NCBI GenBank assembly: GCA_963974595.1
Contig: CAXBDA010000031.1
Span: 1-37,077, forward strand
Direction: 5' to 3'
Source: PZPK01 sp963974595
GTDB taxonomy: Bacteria; Pseudomonadota; Gammaproteobacteria; Pseudomonadales; Oleiphilaceae
Length of the DNA stretch: 37,077 nucleotides
This document shows, in pieces, positions 8,203-17,259 of this stretch. Made by a program: the position numbers and the translations under genes. How positions within the stretch are numbered: the stretch's first letter is position 1; every line of letters begins with the position of its first letter. Under the pieces are notes generated by a model. It ran no database searches. It was not told the DNA's origin and saw only the letters and a list, made by a program, of their open reading frames with translations.

Positions 8203-8224
8203 AAAAACCGCTAATGCGGTTTTT
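8203..8224 (-). terminator. Rho-independent terminator (possibly bidirectional)
   Basis: AAAACCGC (8204-8211), loop TAAT, and GCGGTTTT (8216-8223) form a strong stem with A runs on one side and T runs on the other. Read on the minus strand it lies 24 bases after the SCP2 gene stop and ends in nine T. The tract is symmetrical enough to work on both strands. Confidence 0.85.
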
Positions 8225-8247
8225 CAGTCAAACTTTTCTACGAGGAA

Positions 8248-8562
8248 TTAACCGATGCTGAAAAGTTCACCTAGTTTGGTTGCAAGCATCATGTCGCCTT
8301 CTGCACGAAGTTGACCTGCCATAAAGGCTTGCATGCCATCAGTTTCGCCACTCACGATACCGTTCAATGTTTCAGTGTTCATGATCAACGTAACTGAAGG
8401 GTCATCGTGATCCCCTGCAGCTAGTTCACATGTGCCATTGCTAATTGTAAGGTTGTAATTTTCATCGTCTTCGATGTTGAACTGGAAGACCAAATCGATG
8501 CCGCTAGCAGCGTCAGCGTTGAAGTTTGATTTTAATGTCTCGAAAGTAGAAGCTACAGACAT
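8248..8562 (-). CDS. Stand-alone SCP2 sterol-carrier domain protein
   Basis: The whole 104-residue protein is one SCP2 domain, a small lipid-binding fold. The central strands and helices TLIMNTETLNGIVSGETDGMQAFMAGQLRAEGDMMLATKLGELF are characteristic. It has no signal or membrane segment, so it is cytoplasmic. The ATG has AAAGGG a few bases upstream and a strong terminator follows, so it is probably monocistronic. The bacterial ubiquinone factor UbiJ also has an SCP2 domain but is about twice as long and lies in the ubiE-ubiB operon, so this is not UbiJ. The ligand is unknown; small SCP2 proteins are often found in bacteria that handle hydrophobic compounds. Confidence 0.88.
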   Translation of the reverse strand: MSVASTFETLKSNFNADAASGIDLVFQFNIEDDENYNLTISNGTCELAAGDHDDPSVTLIMNTETLNGIVSGETDGMQAFMAGQLRAEGDMMLATKLGELFSIG

Positions 8563-8809
8563 GAGATTACCCTTTTTATATATCAGTTATCGCCATGTTA
8601 CAAATGCAGAATATAACAGGCATGAATGTGAACGAGTATTTTTTTCACGAATGAAGGTTAGTGACAAAAAAAAAGCTTGTCAACTACAAAGCGAACGCTT
8701 GTTTGAAATTTTTTCAGCGTGCAATCTTGTAATGCCATAAAATGGCCGCACTTATAACGTTCAATAATTAAACTACGTATCTTTAAGTGCGTGTAACAGG
8801 GGTATCAAT

Positions 8810-9850
8810 GTGGATTTTTTGACTGAATACGGTGTGTTTCTTGCGGAAACTGTCACCATTGTAATGGCTATCCTGATAGTTATTGCGGCTGTAGGAAGTG
8901 CAGCGATGAAAAATAAGAAACCAGAACAAAAAGAAATGCTGGTTGAAAAACTGAATGACAAATTAAATGATATTAAAGAGTCATTGGAATCTACACTGTT
9001 AACTAAAGAGCAACAGAAAGAGCACAAAAAGTCTTTAAAAGAAGCTAAAAAGCAAAAAAAGAAATCCAAAACAGAAAGTGTAGAGATTAATAACCGTGTT
9101 TTTGTTCTGAATTTTAATGGCGATATAAAGGCAAGCGATGTTGATTGTTTTAGGGAATCCATTACTGCAGTTCTTCAGATTGCGAATCCTGAAAAAGATG
9201 AAATAGTGGTTAAATTAGAAAGCCCTGGCGGTATGGTTCACTCATACGGATTGGCAGCAGCACAGTTAGATCGTATCAAAAAGAAAGGTTTTAAGTTGAC
9301 AGTCTGTGTCGATAAAGTGGCCGCCAGTGGTGGTTATATGATGGCCTGTGTAGCAGATAAAATTGTGGCATCGCCCTTTGCGATTATGGGTTCGATAGGC
9401 GTGGTTGCCCAGCTGCCAAACTTTAATAAAGTCCTAAAGAAAAACGATATCGATTATGAAATTCTTACCGCAGGTAAATACAAACGAACACTAACGATGT
9501 TTGGCGAAAATACCGAAGAAGGAAGAGAGAAATTCAAAGCAGATCTAGAAGATACCCATGAATTATTCAAAAGTTATGTTTCTGAACGTCGCCCTTCTGT
9601 CGATATCGACAATGTAGCCAATGGGGATATTTGGTTTGGTACGCGTGCGCTTGAAGTATCATTAGTTGATGAGCTTAAAACTTCAGATGAGTATGTAACT
9701 GAAGCTTGTGATCGAGCCGATGTTTTTACGCTTGAATTTAAAGACAAAAAGCATCTGATGGATAAGTTAGGTATCGCTATTTCAAGTGGTATTGAAAAGT
9801 CAGTGAGCAAGGTGTTAGCTGAATTAAATATTACTCGTGGAATGCGCTAG
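8810..9850 (+). CDS. sohB: SohB-type inner-membrane serine peptidase (family S49)
   Basis: This is a membrane-anchored periplasmic peptidase of the signal-peptide-peptidase family. An N-terminal helix (about 11-33) anchors it, followed by a charged Lys/Glu-rich coil (34-90) that matches the S49 N-terminal region of SohB. The S49 core carries S173 (VAASGGYMMAC) as nucleophile and K225 in AGKYKRTLT as the likely general base, with MGSIGVV between them. At 346 residues it matches E. coli SohB in size. The start is GTG with AGGGG close upstream. It is transcribed divergently from the SCP2 gene and converges on the EamA transporter. Substrate is not predictable. Confidence 0.93.
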   Translation: MDFLTEYGVFLAETVTIVMAILIVIAAVGSAAMKNKKPEQKEMLVEKLNDKLNDIKESLESTLLTKEQQKEHKKSLKEAKKQKKKSKTESVEINNRVFVLNFNGDIKASDVDCFRESITAVLQIANPEKDEIVVKLESPGGMVHSYGLAAAQLDRIKKKGFKLTVCVDKVAASGGYMMACVADKIVASPFAIMGSIGVVAQLPNFNKVLKKNDIDYEILTAGKYKRTLTMFGENTEEGREKFKADLEDTHELFKSYVSERRPSVDIDNVANGDIWFGTRALEVSLVDELKTSDEYVTEACDRADVFTLEFKDKKHLMDKLGIAISSGIEKSVSKVLAELNITRGMR

Positions 9851-9887
9851 TTTTCCCTGAATAGAGCGCTCAATTAAACGCTGTGGG

Positions 9888-10766
9888 TTAATGTTTAGCC
9901 CACACGCTTTCATAAAATGCAGCAAATAAAATTAGGCTGCCGCCAATTATCGTCGTTAGTTCCAGTTTTTCATTAAGCAGTATAAAAGCAAATAAAGAGG
10001 CATAAACGACCTGCAAACTGACGATCATAGAGACCGTTTTGGCTGAAGCATATTTTAAGGCGAACGTTTTCTGTGTATGTGGGATGGCCGTAAAAATACT
10101 GCCTAATAATATGATCAATAACCAGTTAATACCTGTTATTTCACCAAGACTAATATTTGTAAATGGCAGCAAAACAGCGGCACTAATAAATGAGTGATAA
10201 GTCATAATAGTGAATGCTGAAATATGCTGCGATAAATATTTAGACACCAATATATTTCTAATGGATACCGCCAGTGCAGATAGCAGGCCAAATGCAACAC
10301 CTGCTGTTACATCATTACTCAGTGATAAGCTCGGCACCATAAAAAAGACTCCGATAATTACCAGCATAGCCATTAAAATGTCGATCTTATGCAGCTTGGT
10401 ATTCTTGATCAGCGGCTCAAGGAAGACGGTCATGACAGGGAAGGTGAACATGGAGATTATGCCAATGGCAACACTTGAAAGCTGCATGGCTTGAAAATAG
10501 GCCGTCCAATGAACGGTGAAAAGCAGGCTGCAAAAAATCAAGAGTATCAGTCTTTTGATGTTTTTGATGATCAGCCCTTGTTTGAACAACAAGGCGATTA
10601 CGCCAACAACTATGCCGCAAACCAGCGTTCTAAAAGCGATTATGTCGACAGCATTATAAGGAATAATCTTCGAAAACAGAGCAGTTCCACCAAATAATAA
10701 TGCCGCTATATGCAGGTGAATAATAAATTTTCTGTCAGCTTGTTGGCTCACGTAAGCTGATCCCAT
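9888..10766 (-). CDS. EamA/DMT-superfamily membrane transporter
   Basis: This 292-residue membrane protein has about ten predicted helices in two EamA repeats (about 15-145 and 155-288), the plan of drug/metabolite transporters such as RhaT and YdcZ relatives. Signatures include ALLFGGTALFSKI with AFRTLVCG in the first repeat and HTQKTFALKYASAKTVSMIVSLQVVYASLFAFILLNE in the second. Substrate cannot be assigned; such proteins often export metabolites or amino acids. It overlaps the 3' end of the YchJ-like gene by 19 bases, making it the third gene of the antiporter-YchJ-EamA operon. Confidence 0.88.
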   Translation of the reverse strand: MGSAYVSQQADRKFIIHLHIAALLFGGTALFSKIIPYNAVDIIAFRTLVCGIVVGVIALLFKQGLIIKNIKRLILLIFCSLLFTVHWTAYFQAMQLSSVAIGIISMFTFPVMTVFLEPLIKNTKLHKIDILMAMLVIIGVFFMVPSLSLSNDVTAGVAFGLLSALAVSIRNILVSKYLSQHISAFTIMTYHSFISAAVLLPFTNISLGEITGINWLLIILLGSIFTAIPHTQKTFALKYASAKTVSMIVSLQVVYASLFAFILLNEKLELTTIIGGSLILFAAFYESVWAKH

Positions 10767-11152
10767 GTTCTATCTTCTGCTGAAACGTATAACCATTGTC
10801 CTTCTTCTTTCATAAAGTAGCTTAGTTCTTCAATACGCTCGGCTTTACCGGCTATTTTATAACGGGCGACAAATTCTACCCAGCCCTCAGTGTCTGAGGT
10901 TAATCCGGCCTTGCATTTTTTAAGGTTAAGCCCCAGCCATTTTGTCTTTGAGTCAAAGTCTATTTTTTGGGGGCGTTTAGTTAACTGCCAAGTGTGCAAT
11001 AGATAAGACTCATTTTCTGTCACAAAAGCACTGTACCTTGAGCGCATTAATTGCGCTGCGGTGTCAGGTTTTTCTTTATGTGTTAAAAAAGGCTCACAAC
11101 ATTTGGAAAATTGCATAGTGCTGCCACAAGGGCAAGGACGGTTTTCTGGCAT
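10748..11152 (-). CDS. YchJ-like protein with SEC-C metal-binding motif (UPF0225)
   Basis: The 134-residue protein starts with the cysteine motif CPCGSTMQFSKCC (residues 7-19), the SEC-C type zinc-binding signature. It continues with the UPF0225 signature AQLMRSRYSAFVTENESYLLHTW. E. coli YchJ has two such motifs; here only the N-terminal one is present and the C-terminal copy is missing. The function is unknown. Its start overlaps the stop of the antiporter gene by one base (TAATG), and its end runs 19 bases into the EamA gene, so translation is coupled on both sides. Any role in transport is only a guess from this linkage. Confidence 0.9.
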   Translation of the reverse strand: MPENRPCPCGSTMQFSKCCEPFLTHKEKPDTAAQLMRSRYSAFVTENESYLLHTWQLTKRPQKIDFDSKTKWLGLNLKKCKAGLTSDTEGWVEFVARYKIAGKAERIEELSYFMKEEGQWLYVSAEDRTWDQLT

Positions 11153-12333
11153 TAGTCTCTTCTTAGTTTATCACTGATAGCAATGGGGCTGGGGAAGTGG
11201 AAAATGACAATATAAGAGTTAAATATGAACGTTAGAATAGCCGTTGCCTGGATAAGATGAGATGCTTCGTTACCGATTAAAGCAGACGCAGTCGCTAAAT
11301 AGGCAATCAATAATGAAAACTCACTAATTTGACCTAAGCGAAAGCCAACTTCCCAAGCCATCTCATTAGGCTCTTTATTCATCCTTAATAAAGCTCTGAA
11401 AATAACCGGCTTCAGCACAATCATACAAGTAGCAAGCAATAAGGCGGGTATGATTACATCAGCCAATAAACCAAGATTAAATGAAGCACCAAGGCTAAAG
11501 AAGAATAAGACTAGGAAAAAGTCTCGTAAGGGTTTTAATTGAATCGCAATATATTGAGAAATAGGGCTGGTCGCAATGCTGATTCCCGCGACAAAAGCGC
11601 CAATTTCCTCGGATAAGCCAATAGTATGAGCTAACTCTGAAACACCTAGACACCAGCCAATCGTGAGTAGAAAAATATATTCACTAAAACGATCGAATTT
11701 TTGAATTAATTTGAAGATAACATGTTTTACGAAAAAGAAAACACCAAATACAAAAACAGGGAGGGTTACTAAGGTTTTAATGAATGCTAAAGCACTATTA
11801 TGATTGTTACCATTACTCGGGTCATGACCGCCTAATATCAATAAAACGACAATGGCAATCAGATCTTGCAATAAAAGCAGGCCTACGACTAACTCGCCAG
11901 TATGCCGATGATGAAGCACCGTTGTTGGTAATAATTTAATGCCTATGATCGTGCTCGAAAACATCATGGCACAACCAATAATAAGTGACTCGGCAAAGCT
12001 ATAAGCAAAAGCTTGGGCAATTAAAAAGCCTATTAAGGCAAACAGTATGGAGCTGATAATTGCGACCACTGTGGCCTTTCTAAGCATGTGCATCAAACTG
12101 CTTGGTTGCATATCCAAGCCAAGTAAAAAAAGCAAAAAGATAATGCCAATTTCAGCTATTTCAGAAAGAAGTTTTGCATCTGAAACATAATTTAAACCAA
12201 AGGGGCCGATCAACGCGCCAAGTGCTATATAAGCAATAATAATAGGTTGACGTGTAAATAAGACGATTGATGCAAGTACCGCCGCACCTGAGAAAATTAA
12301 AAAGAACGAATTGACAATAGATATACTTTCCAT
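11152..12333 (-). CDS. Kef-type (CPA2) cation:proton antiporter
   Basis: This is an integral membrane antiporter of the CPA2 family, with about twelve hydrophobic helices over 393 residues and no C-terminal TrkA-N regulatory domain. It resembles the membrane part of KefB/KefC and related Na+/H+ exchangers. Motifs include IGPFGL near the N-terminus, LFLLGLDM, and LLLLQDLIAIVVL with the Q-D pair on the pore helix. GLSEEIGAFVAGISIATSP and FFFSLGASFNL are family typical. Exchange of K+ or Na+ for H+ is the likely reaction. It heads the operon with the YchJ and EamA genes and is divergent from the EAL-domain gene. Confidence 0.9.
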   Translation of the reverse strand: MESISIVNSFFLIFSGAAVLASIVLFTRQPIIIAYIALGALIGPFGLNYVSDAKLLSEIAEIGIIFLLFLLGLDMQPSSLMHMLRKATVVAIISSILFALIGFLIAQAFAYSFAESLIIGCAMMFSSTIIGIKLLPTTVLHHRHTGELVVGLLLLQDLIAIVVLLILGGHDPSNGNNHNSALAFIKTLVTLPVFVFGVFFFVKHVIFKLIQKFDRFSEYIFLLTIGWCLGVSELAHTIGLSEEIGAFVAGISIATSPISQYIAIQLKPLRDFFLVLFFFSLGASFNLGLLADVIIPALLLATCMIVLKPVIFRALLRMNKEPNEMAWEVGFRLGQISEFSLLIAYLATASALIGNEASHLIQATAILTFIFNSYIVIFHFPSPIAISDKLRRD

Positions 12334-12511
12334 AATGACTAATCTTGCCTATTGTAAATCAACTATTGTTGTCTCTTTTGAGCTGTTATGATGCCGCTTA
12401 CTTTAGCATCGATATACGTATCCTGACTAACAAATGCCTAAATATTTACTTGGTCGGTATTTAGACTAGACTTAGAAAACGCTTTATCTTTTGAATTTTG
12501 ATGAGAACAGC

Positions 12512-15151
12512 ATGAGAAAACACATCGTAAATACCGTGTTTTGGTTTATTAGTTTTTTACTAAGCCATGTCATGGCTGTTGTTTCTGTTGCAGACGAAGC
12601 GTCACTGCATAATTTAGCTGGTTTAGAAATAACTGATCAGAAAGTTCAAAGCATAGGCCAAGACCTAGAGTATATTGAAGACACAAACGACGAGTATTCT
12701 TTCGAGCAAATTTTAAAGCTCGATGCTAAAAACTGGCAGAAAAGTTTAGTACCAACACCTAATTTTGGTTATACCGACTCGTCATACTGGTTCCGTATCT
12801 CCCTTCAAGCAGCCGATCAAGGTTTAGACAAGCTCCTAAGTATTCAATATGCTCTTTTAGACCATATCGAACTATATATTACCGACAATGGTCAGCTTAT
12901 AAAGACGTATATAACAGGCGATACATTTAAGTTTTCTCAACGGCCTATTAGGCATCGTGACTTTTTATTCCCTATACAGTTTGCAGCAAATCAAAGGCTT
13001 GAACTCTATTTAAAGGTTAAAACAGAAGGTTCATTACAAGTCCCCATTACGCTCTGGGAAAGAGATCAATTTATTTGGCAGGATCAGGACGAGCAGTTCG
13101 TCAAAGCAATCTATTATGGAATGCTGCTCTTATTAGTGGTCTATAACTTATTTTTATTTATGTCGATTCAGGAACGCTCTTATTTATATTATGGCGGTCT
13201 TGTGGTGTCGGTATTGGTTTTAATGTCGGGATCGCATGGCTTCTTATATCAATATTTGTATCCTGGTTCACCCTTGGTGCATAAATTAAGTATGCTGTTA
13301 GCTGTTCCTTCGGTTATGCTTTTTGCGGGGCTGTTTGCGAGTTATTTTCTTAGTTTATCCCACGTTGCGCCTAGGTTAAATAAACTGGTTTATTTCTTTA
13401 ACTTGTTGTTTTCTATTTCTATTATCTGTGCGTTTTTCTTGCCGTATGATATTTCTACTCGTATTTCTGTTTTTTTAGCCATTCCCAGTAGTTTTGTTAT
13501 TATGTTTGCAGGTCCATATGCTTGGTCTAAAGGGCAGAGGTCAGCAAGGTATTTTACCTACGCATGGGCATTTCTAATAACAGGTATTGTGATTTCGGCT
13601 TCAAGCAAGTTTGGTTTTTTACCGCGAAATATATTTACAGAGCATGCTTTAAGTTTAGGTTCGGCCATAGAGGCCCTGTTATTGAGTTTTGCCTTGGCTG
13701 ATCGATTTAATCGAGAACGCCATGAAAAAATAAAAGCGCAAGAAGCGCAGTTAGAAGAAGAAAATCAGCGTAAAACAGCTGAAGAGAAACTTTATAAACA
13801 AGCAACGCATGAAAGTTTAGATGGTTTTCCAAACACGGTATTGTTTCAGCAAGTGCTTTATCGTTTACTCTATGTCGAAGTCGATAAACCGACTAATTTT
13901 TCTTTGTTTTATATTCACCTCGACGGTATTCAGGATATTAATAAAACATTGGGTCATGCCAATGCCGATATTGTCTTGGGACTGTTTTCCAAACGCTTGC
14001 TTCGTCTAAAAAACTGTTATGAAAAGGCGCTTTTAATTGAGGCGACAAAGCAGAACGAATTCTATTTTGCGCATATTGAAAAAGGTTTATTTGCACATGT
14101 TTTATCTAATATAGAGTTAAACAATGCTGTCGAATATGCACATGAATTAATGATGTTGATTTCTGACCCTATAGACTATAAAGGGATGAAGTTAGATTTA
14201 GGTGTTTCTATAGGTATCGCCTGTTTCCCAATACATGGTGCTGATATCGACACGCTGACGCGTCATACCCGAGTCGCTATTGATTATGCTGATAATTCAA
14301 ATAGTCAAATAGGGGTGTATTCTGAAGATATAAACCCTTATAGCGAACGTCGTTTGGTGTTAATGGGAGAGTTGAAAAAAGCCATAGATAATGACCTGTT
14401 GGCATTGCATTATCAGCCTATTATATCTTGTCAAAGTGGTGATGTGGTCGGTGCAGAAGCGTTACTGCGGTGGCATCACGAGAGTTTAGGCTTTATTCCT
14501 CCAGATGAATTTATTTCTATTGCAGAACAGACGGGCATAATGCGCTATTTAACCAGGTGGGTCTTCCAGAGAGCATTTCGTGATCATGCCAAACATAAAC
14601 GTCAGTTTGGTACGTCTACAATTTCCATCAATATCTCAGCGGTAAATTTACATGAGCCGGACTTTGAAGAAGCCATCCTGGAATTATTAGACTTCTACGA
14701 TATTCCACCCGAAGAACTTGTTTTAGAAGTGACCGAAACATCTGTTATGAAGGACCCTGAATATGCCGTGTCTTCTTTGAAGCGATTAGCCAGTCGTTCA
14801 ATCAAATTAGCCATTGATGATTTTGGTACCGGGTATTCATCGTTGACATATATTCAGCAACTACCGCTATATGAAATAAAAATTGATCGATCTTTTATTC
14901 AAAATATGGACAAAAATAAGGGTGATCAAATTATTGTGAAAACAACACTGAATATGTCGAAAGACCTAGGTTATCGCGTCGTAGCTGAAGGTGTTGAATA
15001 TCAGTCAGTACTCAATGATTTGAAAACGTTAAATTGCGACTTTGCACAGGGATTCCATATTGCCAAGCCTATGCCGATAGATGCTTTCATTGCTTGGCAG
15101 AATGATTTAAAGCGTGATGAACTCTTCACAGAACGAAAAAGCTCTTCTTAA
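12512..15151 (+). CDS. Membrane receptor with 7TMR-DISM, degenerate GGDEF and EAL domains
   Basis: This 879-residue protein is a likely cyclic-di-GMP phosphodiesterase. An N-terminal signal peptide (1-27) leads to a periplasmic 7TMR-DISMED2-type sensor (about 40-165) and a seven-helix membrane region (about 195-395). A coiled coil of about 30 residues follows. The GGDEF domain is degenerate: at the active-site position it reads KQNEF (513-517) rather than GGDEF. The EAL domain (about 625-870) is intact: E649-A-L in GAEALLRW, NISAVNLH, LEVTET, IDDFGTGYSSL, KIDRSFI and VAEGVE. I chose ATG 12512, which leads straight into the signal peptide; an upstream TTG at 12491 is less likely. The ligand that the sensor binds is unknown. 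Confidence 0.9.
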   Translation: MRKHIVNTVFWFISFLLSHVMAVVSVADEASLHNLAGLEITDQKVQSIGQDLEYIEDTNDEYSFEQILKLDAKNWQKSLVPTPNFGYTDSSYWFRISLQAADQGLDKLLSIQYALLDHIELYITDNGQLIKTYITGDTFKFSQRPIRHRDFLFPIQFAANQRLELYLKVKTEGSLQVPITLWERDQFIWQDQDEQFVKAIYYGMLLLLVVYNLFLFMSIQERSYLYYGGLVVSVLVLMSGSHGFLYQYLYPGSPLVHKLSMLLAVPSVMLFAGLFASYFLSLSHVAPRLNKLVYFFNLLFSISIICAFFLPYDISTRISVFLAIPSSFVIMFAGPYAWSKGQRSARYFTYAWAFLITGIVISASSKFGFLPRNIFTEHALSLGSAIEALLLSFALADRFNRERHEKIKAQEAQLEEENQRKTAEEKLYKQATHESLDGFPNTVLFQQVLYRLLYVEVDKPTNFSLFYIHLDGIQDINKTLGHANADIVLGLFSKRLLRLKNCYEKALLIEATKQNEFYFAHIEKGLFAHVLSNIELNNAVEYAHELMMLISDPIDYKGMKLDLGVSIGIACFPIHGADIDTLTRHTRVAIDYADNSNSQIGVYSEDINPYSERRLVLMGELKKAIDNDLLALHYQPIISCQSGDVVGAEALLRWHHESLGFIPPDEFISIAEQTGIMRYLTRWVFQRAFRDHAKHKRQFGTSTISINISAVNLHEPDFEEAILELLDFYDIPPEELVLEVTETSVMKDPEYAVSSLKRLASRSIKLAIDDFGTGYSSLTYIQQLPLYEIKIDRSFIQNMDKNKGDQIIVKTTLNMSKDLGYRVVAEGVEYQSVLNDLKTLNCDFAQGFHIAKPMPIDAFIAWQNDLKRDELFTERKSSS

Positions 15152-15241
15152 AATAGCCACTTTTACATAAAAACATTACTGACAGAATCGCATTTGTGTT
15201 AATCTTTTGGCTCCTTCACAAACCTTGTTTGTCATAATTGC

Positions 15242-17248
15242 ATGTCCAAAGAAAAGAAACCTCTAGTCGATATCAAGTCGATCAAAAAAAATACATTATC
15301 TGTCTTTAAAGGTGCTGGCGAATTTGCCAGTAGCAGTGTAGCGCTCCCTAAAGCGTTTATGCCCATTGTTCGCTTGCTGATGTCGGAAAGACTGATTGAA
15401 CGAGAAGAGTTATCTATTGAGTTAGATACTCTGTTCGAGCAGTTGTATTTACACCCCGTCTCTTCGCATTCGCGTTCGATAACTGAATACCTGAGAAAAT
15501 CTCGTTTCATCCCAAATGAAGAGTCAACAGAAAATCTGATCGGCTACTTAGTAAAACAAGCGGTCATGAGAAGCCCTGTCGATATACCCGAGGTTGTGGT
15601 CGATGAATTTTGGGGCTTCTTTCAGGAATTAATTGAATCACCTGAGCTAAAAGGGCTTGTTGAGCTTAACCTGGACATGGTTCGTTCCATTCTCAAAGCG
15701 TATGAGCCCCTGCTTATTGAAATTATTAATAGCATCAAGCACATCCGCAAAATCAACCAAAAAACACTTGCAGAAATTATGCTGAAGCTGCAAGTGCTTC
15801 GTGGTGATATATTAATATTAAAACGTCAAATTAAAGCCATTCGTTACATTAAGCCATTCCTGCAAACAGACCCCAAAGATTTTAAGCAGCAAGCCGAAAT
15901 TGTCGCTAAAATGGTGCGAGAATTTGGCCCCTTATTTATTAAAATGGCGCAAGTTGCGGCTGCAAATTCCGGCTTTCTGCCAGACGAAATAGCCAAAGAA
16001 TTACAAGTATTTCAAGAAGATGTCGACCCTATGTCTGCTAATGAGGTCTACCAAGCCTTTGTTGAAGATTATGGTCAAAAGCCAGAAAGTCGATACTTTG
16101 GTTTTGATGTGAATAAGCCGATTAAATCGGGTTCTATCGGCTCGGTTTTTGTTGCTAAGAAACCCGTTAGGCAGGGTAATGAAGAAGTTCTAGTGCCGAT
16201 TGTGGTAAAAGTTGCGAGGCATAATCTTGAAAGAGAGTTTGCCATGGGGTCACTTGCTATCGAGCTAATGTTGATTAGTAGCCAGTATTGGGCTCCACAC
16301 TCAAAATTACGGCCTTTTTTGGCAGCCATGTCAGAACAGATAAAAGAGTTTACGAAAGGCTTCGAGCAAGAGCTCGACTTTAAACACGAAGCTGAAGTTC
16401 AGTCGCGTTTTTATCATAGGGCATTGTCTTCTCCTGTTTGGTTTGTACCCGGTTTATATGGCGGTACAGGCCGTATTCTTGAGATGGAATATTTGCAGGA
16501 CGCAATGGCGATTAATCTGGCTATTGATCGCTATAAGGGTCGAAAAAAGAAGCGTTTTCAGCGTAAGTTAGCTGAAAACTTCTTATACACTATGCTAGAA
16601 CATATGCTTATTTATCAAGAGTTTCATGGTGACCTTCACCCTGGTAATGTCATGGTCGATTTAGATGCACGGCTGTTTCTGATTGACTGGGGTAATGCGG
16701 TTGACATGCGAGGTAAATGGTCACTTTTGGGTAGGTATATTGTCTCCGTTATAAGTGGTGATATTGATTCACTTACCTTGACATTAATTCAAATGAGTAC
16801 AGATCAAAAACAAAATTTAGCGCGCTATGATGAAATCAGGATAGCCTTAGAAGAAACCTTTGATAAAAAGGCCGTCACCCCCTTAGGCAAAGATTTTGCA
16901 ATACGTTTATACAAAGAGGGCCCGGAAGGTCTTCGTCAAAGATTGCAAACTGCTATTCATCTTATGTCTAACACTTATCAGTTAGATATGACGATCAAAA
17001 GTGACTACCTACACTTATCACGTTCTTTGTTTGCTATGGTGGGGACCTATAATAACCTGTATAAAAATATCTCCGGCTGGACAATGGCGAAAGATCTAGT
17101 AACAGATTTAGCCGTATTTCCCTTTCGCTATACCTATAATCGAATTATGAGCCCTAACCTGGATCATCTTGACCCAGCCCTGTCAAAGCACAAAGGAGAG
17201 GCGCCTTCCCAAGCAATAAATACACTCCAAGCTCCTCCCAAGGCATAG
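15242..17248 (+). CDS. Atypical ABC1/UbiB-family protein kinase
   Basis: This 668-residue protein belongs to the ABC1 (ADCK/UbiB) kinase family, which supports ubiquinone biosynthesis in most bacteria. Family marks are the GPLFIKMAQ region (K234-M-A-Q237), HGDLHPGNVM (H462-N469, catalytic D464) and LIDWGN (D482, the DFG-like metal site). It is unusual in two ways. The family KxGQ is KMAQ, and the nucleotide loop reads SGSIGSV (296-302), close to a normal protein-kinase glycine loop instead of the alanine-rich loop of the family. It also has about 190 extra N-terminal residues and no C-terminal membrane helices. There is no clear ribosome site at the ATG. It is in operon with the pseudouridine synthase gene 11 bases downstream. 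The substrate is unknown, and this is probably not the housekeeping UbiB. Confidence 0.85.
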   Translation: MSKEKKPLVDIKSIKKNTLSVFKGAGEFASSSVALPKAFMPIVRLLMSERLIEREELSIELDTLFEQLYLHPVSSHSRSITEYLRKSRFIPNEESTENLIGYLVKQAVMRSPVDIPEVVVDEFWGFFQELIESPELKGLVELNLDMVRSILKAYEPLLIEIINSIKHIRKINQKTLAEIMLKLQVLRGDILILKRQIKAIRYIKPFLQTDPKDFKQQAEIVAKMVREFGPLFIKMAQVAAANSGFLPDEIAKELQVFQEDVDPMSANEVYQAFVEDYGQKPESRYFGFDVNKPIKSGSIGSVFVAKKPVRQGNEEVLVPIVVKVARHNLEREFAMGSLAIELMLISSQYWAPHSKLRPFLAAMSEQIKEFTKGFEQELDFKHEAEVQSRFYHRALSSPVWFVPGLYGGTGRILEMEYLQDAMAINLAIDRYKGRKKKRFQRKLAENFLYTMLEHMLIYQEFHGDLHPGNVMVDLDARLFLIDWGNAVDMRGKWSLLGRYIVSVISGDIDSLTLTLIQMSTDQKQNLARYDEIRIALEETFDKKAVTPLGKDFAIRLYKEGPEGLRQRLQTAIHLMSNTYQLDMTIKSDYLHLSRSLFAMVGTYNNLYKNISGWTMAKDLVTDLAVFPFRYTYNRIMSPNLDHLDPALSKHKGEAPSQAINTLQAPPKA

Positions 17249-17259
17249 GTTTTTTACCG

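Noticed and set aside
8248..8562. SCP2 protein as the ubiquinone factor UbiJ working with the ABC1 kinase
   Set aside because: It is about half the length of UbiJ, lies 7 kb from the kinase and is not in a ubi operon.
9851..9905. Terminator between sohB and the EamA gene
   Set aside because: TGTGGG and CCCACA can pair, but the stem runs into the EamA coding end, the loop is long and there is no T run.
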